A stretch of 28,288 nt of DNA, taken from a virus. The notes below the pieces were generated by a model that was not told the DNA's origin, ran no database searches, and worked only from the letters and a program-made list of their open reading frames with translations. Position 1 is the first letter of the stretch, and the number at the start of each line of letters is the position of its first letter. Made by a program: the position numbers and the translations under genes. Shown one piece after another: positions 14,783 through 21,039 of this stretch. The stretch spans positions 1-28,288 of IMG/VR virus record IMGVR_UViG_3300030098_002212; one strand, given 5' to 3'.

Positions 14783-15330
14783 TGGATTATAAAGTTCACA
14801 AATCTGAATTGATAATTAAACATCAATCAGATTTTATAGATCTTATTAATACATCTTATGATCTTCATCAAAGAATATTTAATGAAGATTCTACTTGGTC
14901 TTATTACAAATATAATTTTTTTTCATTATCTGCACCATCATTATTATCTTACAAATTATTTGTTGAACTCAAAAATCTTATCAATGAGTATATTCCGAAC
15001 GATGATGTAAAATGGATGCAGTGTTGGATGAATTATCACTATCCAGATCAAGTATTAGAATGGCATAACCATTATTGGGACTATCATGGATATATAAGCA
15101 TAGATCCAAAGAAAACCAGGACTGTTTTTTCTGATTATGAAATTAAAAATGAGGTTGGTAATATTTACATCGGTCCTGGATATAGAGAACATAAAGTCGT
15201 TGTTGATGAGGACTTTAATACTCCGAGAATTACTTTAGGATTTGATATATCACTTGAATTAGAAGATCCTAAATTTTTTAGAGATACCAGAACAATTGAT
15301 ATGTTATCTTTAATTCCAATTACACAATAA
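14782..15330 (+). CDS. 2OG/Fe(II) oxygenase-like protein between the PurH halves
   Basis: 182 aa; its ATG shares one base with the AICAR transformylase stop. The jelly-roll pattern is present: LEWHNHYWDYHGYISID (His95 and His97 as likely iron ligands), TVFSDYEIKNEVGNIYIGPG, REHKVVV (distal His137) and PRITLGFDI (Arg149). As in the other Oxy_5-like protein the second ligand appears to be His rather than Asp, within H-N-H. Similarity to the other three oxygenases is limited to these motifs. Substrate unknown. Twelve bases of AT-rich sequence (AAAAGAAAAATT) separate it from the cyclohydrolase gene. Its position between the two halves of a split enzyme suggests insertion into a permissive junction. 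Confidence 0.7.
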   Translation: MDYKVHKSELIIKHQSDFIDLINTSYDLHQRIFNEDSTWSYYKYNFFSLSAPSLLSYKLFVELKNLINEYIPNDDVKWMQCWMNYHYPDQVLEWHNHYWDYHGYISIDPKKTRTVFSDYEIKNEVGNIYIGPGYREHKVVVDEDFNTPRITLGFDISLELEDPKFFRDTRTIDMLSLIPITQ

Positions 15331-15341
15331 AAAGAAAAATT

Positions 15342-15926
15342 ATGTATTACGCATTATTAAGTGTTTCAGATAAAACAGGTATTGTAGATTTTGCAGAAGG
15401 ACTAGTTCGTGCAGGATATACTATTATTTCTAGTGGTGGAACTCATGCCGTTCTTCAAGCAGAAGGTATCCCTGTAATGAAGGTATCTGAGTATACTGGT
15501 TCTCCAGAGATTTTGAATGGAAGAGTTAAGACATTACATCCAAAGATTCATGGTGGTATTCTTGCTCAACGTGGTAATCCTAAACATGATTTAGATCGTA
15601 ATGCAAATGGTATAGAACTTATTGATATTGTTGCAGTAAATTTATATCCATTCAAAGAAACAGTTGCTAAACCAGATGTAACTCTTGAAGATGCGATTGA
15701 GAATATTGATATTGGTGGTCCTAGTATGGTCAGATCAGCAGCAAAGAATTATAAGGATGTTGCTATATTAACTAATCCAGGACAGTATGGTATTTACTTA
15801 GATTCAATCAAAGGTAATATATCAATTAAACCTGAGACTTTAAGAGAACAATTTATGAAAGAAGCATTCAAACATACTGCAGAGTATGATGCTGCTATTA
15901 GTGCATGGATGGAAAACAATGTCTGA
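15342..15926 (+). CDS. purH: IMP cyclohydrolase, stand-alone N-terminal half of PurH
   Basis: 194 aa, equal to the MGS-like first domain of PurH (about 1-199 in E. coli). Blocks in order: ALLSVSDKTGIVDFAEGL, GYTIISSGGTHAVLQ, VKTLHPKIHGGILAQRG, AVNLYPFKETV and ENIDIGGPSMVRSAAKNY. The final residues (TAEYDAAISAWMENNV) end where the linker to the transformylase would begin, so this is a whole domain rather than a truncated fusion. It closes FAICAR to IMP, the last step of purine synthesis. It overlaps purM by 8 bases. Confidence 0.94.
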   Translation: MYYALLSVSDKTGIVDFAEGLVRAGYTIISSGGTHAVLQAEGIPVMKVSEYTGSPEILNGRVKTLHPKIHGGILAQRGNPKHDLDRNANGIELIDIVAVNLYPFKETVAKPDVTLEDAIENIDIGGPSMVRSAAKNYKDVAILTNPGQYGIYLDSIKGNISIKPETLREQFMKEAFKHTAEYDAAISAWMENNV

Positions 15927-16899
15927 TTTTGAACCTCTTGATTTTAAGAAAGAAGGTATTGTATTAGATTACAAAACTGCTGGTGTTGATATAGATGCTG
16001 GCAATAAGTTTGTAGAAGATTTAAAACAAAAAGTTCCAGCCCTTGGTGGGTTTGGTGGTATGTTTAAGGTTCCCGTAGGATACGAGGAACCTGTTTTGGT
16101 TTCTGGAACTGATGGTGTAGGAACTAAGATTGATATTGCACAAGCTGCTAATGACTATACAACTATAGGAATTGATTTGGTTGCTATGTGTGTCAATGAC
16201 ATAATCACTTGTGGTGCTAAACCATTATACTTCTTAGACTATGTTTCTACTAAGAAGATAGATGGAAATGTTGCTGATATTATGGTAGGTATTCTTAAGG
16301 GATGTGAGATTGCAGAAATGAATCTCTTAGGTGGTGAGACAGCAGAACATCCAAGTTTTCAAAACAAGATTGATCTTGCTGGATTTTGTACTGGTATAGT
16401 AGAGCAGAAAGAAATTATAGATGGTAAGAGTATTAAACCAAGTGACAGAATTATTGGATTAGCAAGTAGTGGACTCCATAGTAATGGATATAGTATTGTT
16501 AATTATCTGGCACGTAGACTTAAACTAAACTATTGTAATTATCCTGAGTTACTTACACCAACTACAATCTATGCACCTGTAGTTAAAAAAGTATTGAAGG
16601 AAGGAGATTGGGTATATGGTATGGCACATATTACAGGTGGTGGTATTCCAGAGAACTTACCACGTTGTTTACCTAAAGGATTGAAAGCACATGTAGATTG
16701 GAATGCATGGAGTGTGCCAGAGATCTTCTTAGAGATCCAACGTCAGGGCAATATGGATGAGTTAGAAATGAGAAGAGTATTTAATCTTGGTATTGGATAT
16801 TGTATGATAGTTCCTGCTAATCGTGTAGAACTTACTATGGATATTATTAAGACTGAAGGTATAGATTGTTGGGAAATTGGTGAAGTATATGCTATATAA
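15919..16899 (+). CDS. purM: PurM, AIR synthetase
   Basis: 326 aa from ATG 15919 (MSDFEPLDFKKEGIVLDYKTAGVDIDAG...). An ATG at 15886 in the same frame lies inside the cyclohydrolase gene and would add non-conserved residues. Family blocks present: YKTAGVDIDAGN, VSGTDGVGTKIDIA, MCVNDIITCGAKPLYFLDY, LLGGETAEHP, LHSNGYSIV and HITGGGIPENLPR. Length is close to E. coli PurM (345 aa). It cyclises FGAM to AIR with ATP, step five of purine synthesis. Together with PurH it suggests that the phage supplements slow or limiting host steps; PurL and PurN are often present elsewhere in such genomes. Confidence 0.96.
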   Translation: MSDFEPLDFKKEGIVLDYKTAGVDIDAGNKFVEDLKQKVPALGGFGGMFKVPVGYEEPVLVSGTDGVGTKIDIAQAANDYTTIGIDLVAMCVNDIITCGAKPLYFLDYVSTKKIDGNVADIMVGILKGCEIAEMNLLGGETAEHPSFQNKIDLAGFCTGIVEQKEIIDGKSIKPSDRIIGLASSGLHSNGYSIVNYLARRLKLNYCNYPELLTPTTIYAPVVKKVLKEGDWVYGMAHITGGGIPENLPRCLPKGLKAHVDWNAWSVPEIFLEIQRQGNMDELEMRRVFNLGIGYCMIVPANRVELTMDIIKTEGIDCWEIGEVYAI

Positions 16900-16918
16900 G
16901 ATAGAATAAAATGATACA

Positions 16919-17122
16919 ATGAGAGATCAACTAATCAAAGCACTATTAGCACATGCACAAGGAGACATCCAGAAACATGTAGCAAACGTAGAAGTATATT
17001 TAACTAATCCTGCTGGTATTGGTGAGCACTCTAATATTGTAGAGGCAATTGAAGAAGAGATTAATATGATTGCCAAGTATCAGGATCAGATAGATGTTAT
17101 TAATAAGTACTTTAAAAAGTGA
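16919..17122 (+). CDS. Conserved 67-aa helical protein
   Basis: ATG 16919, 19 bases after purM in an AT-rich spacer. The protein is almost wholly helical by composition: RDQLIKALLAHAQGDIQKHV, a short NPAGIGEHSNIVEAI linker, then EEEINMIAKYQDQIDVINKYF. It resembles a small protein seen in many T4-like cyanophages in this neighbourhood. A two-helix hairpin or coiled coil is likely. Its stop overlaps the next start as GTGA. Function unknown. Confidence 0.75.
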   Translation: MRDQLIKALLAHAQGDIQKHVANVEVYLTNPAGIGEHSNIVEAIEEEINMIAKYQDQIDVINKYFKK

Positions 17123-17754
17123 ATGATAGGATATTTGGGATTCCTTTTTTTACATGTAAGATTGATCCTAAAAAATATGATAAAGAAAAAATAGTTAGTG
17201 ATATTGAATCTAATTATTTAAAAAATCCTGATAGGGTTGAGTGGGCTGCTCAAGAGTCTACTCAACTTATGTCATATAATAATGATTGGAATAATGATGA
17301 TATTAAATTAGATTTTACTAGTCTTAAAAAAGTATATCAAGATATAATTCCTCAATGTCTGAATGAATTTAATTTACAACATCCATACAGATGGACATTT
17401 TCATTTGCTAGTTACACTTGTATGAATGAAGGTGGTTATATGAGACCACATAATCATCCTGATTTGGATTTTGTTGCAGTTCATTATTTAAAGTTTGATC
17501 CAGAGATCCATACATCAACTAGATGTATAAATGAAAACCCGTGGGCAAACTATACAACTTATTTGAGACCAGAATTGATAGATATTTTAGGTGGTAATAT
17601 AAGTAATTCTTGGGCAAGTAGTGATTGGTTTTTACCTACAGAAGAAGATACCTTGTGTATAACTCCTGGTTTTTTATATCATGAAGTACCGCCTCAACAG
17701 AAATCTGATAAATTAAGAATGACTTTAGTTACTGCTATCAGACTATCTAAATAA
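17119..17754 (+). CDS. 2OG/Fe(II) oxygenase-like protein
   Basis: 211 aa from GTG 17119, overlapping the upstream stop by 4 bases. Motifs: SYTCMNEGGYMRPHNHPDLDF (His111 and His113 as likely iron ligands), HYLKFDPEIHTSTRCI, then TEEDTLCITPGFLYHEVPPQ (distal His188) and KLRMTLVTAI (Arg200). Order and spacing fit the phage putative 2OG-Fe(II) oxygenases. Base composition is extremely AT-rich (a 60-base sample at 17161-17220 has 10 G+C), lower than the flanking genes, consistent with separate ancestry. It is the last gene before a probable late-promoter motif. Substrate unknown. Confidence 0.72.
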   Translation: MNDRIFGIPFFTCKIDPKKYDKEKIVSDIESNYLKNPDRVEWAAQESTQLMSYNNDWNNDDIKLDFTSLKKVYQDIIPQCLNEFNLQHPYRWTFSFASYTCMNEGGYMRPHNHPDLDFVAVHYLKFDPEIHTSTRCINENPWANYTTYLRPELIDILGGNISNSWASSDWFLPTEEDTLCITPGFLYHEVPPQQKSDKLRMTLVTAIRLSK

Positions 17755-17757
17755 ATA
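17750..17757 (+). promoter_or_regulatory. T4-like late promoter motif
   Basis: AATAAATA, one base from the T4 late consensus TATAAATA, lies at the end of the oxygenase gene, 20 bases before ATG 17777 of the first large late-type gene. T4-like late promoters need only this -10 element, recognised by the phage sigma gp55 with the sliding clamp. Confidence 0.5.
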
Positions 17758-17776
17758 TTTAAAAAGTATATAATAA

Positions 17777-19510
17777 ATGGCTTTATATTCAGCATTAGGA
17801 TGGAAAGATTTTAAGTCTGGAAAACCTGTCGAAAGAGTAGAAACTTTTTTAGATAAGTTTGATGGTAAAGAAAATTTTATTTTACTTGATGGAAAGACTG
17901 CAAAGATTACTAAAATAAAAGTTGGTACTACATCTTATCCGCCTGGAAGTTCTGAATTAAGATCTTCTTGGATGAGTCAACCTACAACAGTGGGTACTGT
18001 TAAGTTTTCTGTTAAAGGAAAGGGTGAATTAACGTGGGGTAAATTTGCTAAGACTTCTGAATTTGGAGGTAAGGGTGCTGTAGCAAAAACTGGAAAAGTA
18101 GCAACTGGTGGTGTAATAACAGAAGTACTTAGTGAAGTTGGATTTTGTTTTTATTACGCCATGCTTGTTAATGGACATTTAGATACTTATACTCCTGAAG
18201 TATGGAAGCAAGTAAAGAATGCTGCTGGATTTAAGATGTTATGTAAACAATATACTGGAGTAAGTACAATGCTTACTTACGAATTTAATGATGTTAAAGC
18301 ATTAGATTCTCAACTTTCAAAGATGTATTCTTTTTTAACTAATGAAAAATGGAATGATGTATTAATAGCACAAACAAAAGCATTTAAGGACAAATTTAAT
18401 AATGTAGGAAAAAGTTATTTTTTAGCTAGACCAAGTGCTTTACCAGATAACATTAATCCATATACACCATATTCAAATCTTGCAACTTCATTAAAGGAAA
18501 TGATGGGACTGTCAAGAAAGATTGATCCTAATAAATGGAATCCAGCTGACTTTTGGATTTTTAGTAATACTGGATTGAGGTTAGTTAAACAGTGGGTTAC
18601 TAAATCTAGAAGATTTAAAGCTGTTAGATCTGAAACATATACTTCAAGTTATATGAATTTGGTTAATAAGCAACTTTTAAAATTGTATAAGGCAGGAGAT
18701 GTTTATCCAGTATCATTGAAAAAGAGTGGATTATCTCCAAGAATAATAGAAGTTAATAGTACTAATGTTGAAATTGAACAAACTGTTGAATATGATAAAG
18801 TTGTACTATCTGCAACTAACCAAGATGTTCAAATATTCTATAAGTTAAAAACTTTTGATAATAATAAACTTGTTTCTGATAAATCAATGTATGCAAAAAT
18901 GAAGACATTAGCAGGTGGATTTAGACTTGAATTGTATCAAAAAGATAAAGATGCTGAAGCAAGACATGGATCTATTGGTGTTGGGATACAATCTTTTATA
19001 ATAAAAAATACTGATGATAGTGGAATACAACAAGTAGAAGGTATTAGAGATGAATATCCAGAATTAAAAGGTATTGTTCCTCTTAGAAATTCTATGCAAT
19101 GGTTGGGAACTAACAAATATATAAAGATGGGATTGCAGGCTGAACAATTACTTCCATATTTAAATAAAATGATGGAAACTGTAAATGGTGTAGGAGAACA
19201 TTCACAATTTAAAATAGATATTTCAGATACAGATGCAAAAAAAGCAGAAAAAATTGCTACTAAAACAGGAGCATCTGAACTTGCTATTGCAGTTACAAAA
19301 ATTTTAAATAAACATGCAAGAGATATTACAATAGAGAATCTTCATTTAGCTGCTGGTTCTGCTGGAGTTCAAGTTGGTGCTAGTCCTCAACAAGTTAAAT
19401 CTAGATTTAAATTTCTTGGTATGAAGGAAGATGATATAATATCATTACGTGAAGATACTAAAGCGTTTGATGCATTATTAGAAGCTGGGTTCCATTTAAA
19501 AATACTATGA
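17777..19510 (+). CDS. 577-aa late protein with PD-(D/E)XK-like motif
   Basis: Starts at ATG 17777 (MALYSALGWKDFKSG). Unassigned by overall similarity. The middle contains KWNPADFWIF (Asp258) and, 50-60 residues later, VYPVSLKKSG (Ser313-Leu-Lys315), separated by a helical segment (YMNLVNKQLLKLYKAGD). A D...[S]-x-K arrangement after an N-P-A-D-x-W strand recurs in phage proteins with restriction-endonuclease-like folds, so a nuclease-like domain at about 235-330 is a reasonable guess. The N-terminal part is beta- and Gly/Lys-rich (SVKGKGELTWGKFAKTSEFGG); the C-terminal part, from about 460, is helical. A late-promoter motif directly upstream implies late expression, and it may be a virion or head-associated protein. 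Confidence is high for the gene, low for its function. Confidence 0.85.
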   Translation: MALYSALGWKDFKSGKPVERVETFLDKFDGKENFILLDGKTAKITKIKVGTTSYPPGSSELRSSWMSQPTTVGTVKFSVKGKGELTWGKFAKTSEFGGKGAVAKTGKVATGGVITEVLSEVGFCFYYAMLVNGHLDTYTPEVWKQVKNAAGFKMLCKQYTGVSTMLTYEFNDVKALDSQLSKMYSFLTNEKWNDVLIAQTKAFKDKFNNVGKSYFLARPSALPDNINPYTPYSNLATSLKEMMGLSRKIDPNKWNPADFWIFSNTGLRLVKQWVTKSRRFKAVRSETYTSSYMNLVNKQLLKLYKAGDVYPVSLKKSGLSPRIIEVNSTNVEIEQTVEYDKVVLSATNQDVQIFYKLKTFDNNKLVSDKSMYAKMKTLAGGFRLELYQKDKDAEARHGSIGVGIQSFIIKNTDDSGIQQVEGIRDEYPELKGIVPLRNSMQWLGTNKYIKMGLQAEQLLPYLNKMMETVNGVGEHSQFKIDISDTDAKKAEKIATKTGASELAIAVTKILNKHARDITIENLHLAAGSAGVQVGASPQQVKSRFKFLGMKEDDIISLREDTKAFDALLEAGFHLKIL

Positions 19511-19728
19511 ATAAAGAACTAAAGCAACTACTTAAAAACTTTGAGTCTAATTCAACAGGCAAGGAAAGGTTCTCTGATTTTATTAGATATTGTTACTATG
19601 CCTTTGAGGATAGAGTCAATTCTAAGAAAAATGGAAAGGGTATAAATAAATATGATATAATGAGACAACATCTCATCAACTATCTTATTGCAAACGAAAG
19701 AGCGATAACATTAGAATTATCAAAATGA
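19507..19728 (+). CDS. 73-aa helical protein
   Basis: ATG 19507 overlaps the preceding stop by 4 bases (ATGA), and its own stop overlaps the next gene likewise. The product is charged and helical: MNKELKQLLKNFESN, then ERFSDFIRYCYYAFEDRV, then NKYDIMRQHLINYLIANERAI. No known motif. Placed between two probable late proteins, it may be a small chaperone or partner for one of them, but nothing in the sequence proves that. A late-promoter-like TATAAATA occurs inside it (19641-19648). Confidence 0.7.
   Translation: MNKELKQLLKNFESNSTGKERFSDFIRYCYYAFEDRVNSKKNGKGINKYDIMRQHLINYLIANERAITLELSK
19641..19648 (+). promoter_or_regulatory. Possible late promoter within the 73-aa gene
   Basis: Exact TATAAATA, about 77 bases upstream of ATG 19725. 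It overlaps codons for G-I-N-K-Y, so it may be coincidental in an AT-rich genome. Confidence 0.3.
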
Positions 19729-21029
19729 AATCATTTTTAAATTTTATATCCGAAGCAACTGTAACTGCTGGTGGATCCAAAGCAGTTCAACAAGCCACCC
19801 GTATGGGATTGGTTGGTGATGGACATGGAGGATGGTATAAGAATGGAGAGTTTGTAGCAAAGACAGAGAAAGGACAATTAAAGTTTTATAATAAGAGACA
19901 GAGAGTAGGACAGCAAGATCCTGCACAGACAGAAAAAGAAAAGAGATTATCGCATACAACATCTGCAAAGGATGAAAGTCCTGCACAGATTATGCAGCAG
20001 AGACGTAATAATGATGATTTAGCAGGTGCACCTAATCAGAAACCAGTTCCTCAACAAGAACCAAAAGCTGAGGATGAAGCACAGTTTGATGGACCACCTG
20101 AAGTTGAGAAAACAAAAGGAACTCTTACTGTTGCATTTGGTAGATTTAATCCACCAACAACAGGACATGAAAAACTTTTAGATACTGTTTCTACATCTTC
20201 TGATGATGGTGATTATGTTATTGTACCTTCACGTAGTCAGGATAAGAAAAAGAATCCATTAGATGCTGATAGTAAAGTTGAAGTCATGAAGCAAATGTTC
20301 CCTAAGCATAGTGGGAAGATTGTAAATGATCCTGCCAATAGAACTATCTTTGATGTATTGAAGAAAGCACATAATGATGGATATGCGAACGTAAGAATTG
20401 TAGGTGGTGCTGATAGGCAAAAAGAATTTGATAAATTGATTAACTCTTATAATGGTAAGATGTATCAGTTTGATAAAGTAGAAGTTCGTTCTGCTGGTGA
20501 TAGAGATCCTGATGGTGATGGATTAGAAGGAATGTCTGCATCGAAACAGAGAAAGTATGCAGCAGACAATGATTTTAATGGTTTCTTACAAGGTGTTCCA
20601 ACTGCTATGAATAGGCAGATGGCAAAACAACTCTTCTCAAATATCCGTAAAGGAATGAAGATTGAAGAAGGTTGGAACCTTTGGGAGATCGCACCTAAGT
20701 TTGATTGGAAAAATCTTCGTGAGAATTATGTTAATAAAAAGATATTTAATATAGGAGAGACAGTTGAAAATCTTAATAATGGATTAGTTGGTAGAATTAT
20801 TCGCCGTGGTACAAGTTATTTGATTTGTGTTACTGAAGATAGAATTATGTTTAAGTCTTGGTTGAAAGATGTAACAGAAGCAGTAACAAATAGTAATGCA
20901 CCATCTGGTGTTCCTGCAAGTCAAAGGTTGGTTGGAACTGATGCTCATAGAAAGTATACAGAGACACTACTTCCTGGATCATCGTGGGGAAAACAATTCA
21001 TAAATAAATACAGGAAAAAGAGTAAGTAA
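19725..21029 (+). CDS. Nucleotidyltransferase-like protein with capsid-targeting N-terminus
   Basis: 434 aa. The first residues MKSFLNFISEA closely match the T4 internal-protein capsid-targeting start MKTYQEFIAEA, with I-S-E before Ala fitting the gp21 protease site. Residues 15-130 are polar and probably flexible. From about 131, TVAFGRFNPPTTGHEKLLDTV has the nucleotidyltransferase alpha/beta-phosphodiesterase fold signature (TTGH in place of HxGH), followed by IVPSRSQDKKKNPL, VRIVGGADRQKEF and, near 269-276, GMSASKQRKYA in the place of the I-S-x-T/S-x-x-R motif. Such proteins are usually adenylyl- or cytidylyltransferases (NadM or TagD-like). A D-x-D-P-D-G-D-G acidic loop precedes that motif. 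The C-terminus carries GSSWGKQFINKYRKKSK. Inference: it is packaged in the head and injected, or is a capsid-associated enzyme. Substrate unknown. Confidence 0.82.
   Translation: MKSFLNFISEATVTAGGSKAVQQATRMGLVGDGHGGWYKNGEFVAKTEKGQLKFYNKRQRVGQQDPAQTEKEKRLSHTTSAKDESPAQIMQQRRNNDDLAGAPNQKPVPQQEPKAEDEAQFDGPPEVEKTKGTLTVAFGRFNPPTTGHEKLLDTVSTSSDDGDYVIVPSRSQDKKKNPLDADSKVEVMKQMFPKHSGKIVNDPANRTIFDVLKKAHNDGYANVRIVGGADRQKEFDKLINSYNGKMYQFDKVEVRSAGDRDPDGDGLEGMSASKQRKYAADNDFNGFLQGVPTAMNRQMAKQLFSNIRKGMKIEEGWNLWEIAPKFDWKNLRENYVNKKIFNIGETVENLNNGLVGRIIRRGTSYLICVTEDRIMFKSWLKDVTEAVTNSNAPSGVPASQRLVGTDAHRKYTETLLPGSSWGKQFINKYRKKSK
21003..21010 (+). promoter_or_regulatory. T4-like late promoter motif before the 644-aa gene
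   Basis: AATAAATA within the last codons of the nucleotidyltransferase-like gene, 29 bases before ATG 21040. The spacing is like that of the stronger site at 23931. The bases also encode I-N-K-Y, so the match could be coincidental. Confidence 0.4.
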
Positions 21030-21039
21030 TTTATCTTCA

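Noticed and set aside
13841-15926. PurH as a frameshifted or interrupted pseudogene
   Set aside because: Each half has complete domain boundaries and its own start and stop, and the order is reversed, which a frameshift or insertion cannot produce.
16900-16918. TATAAG/AGAAT bases between purM and the 67-aa gene as a promoter
   Set aside because: Weak match and no -35 box; the short gap suggests simple read-through.
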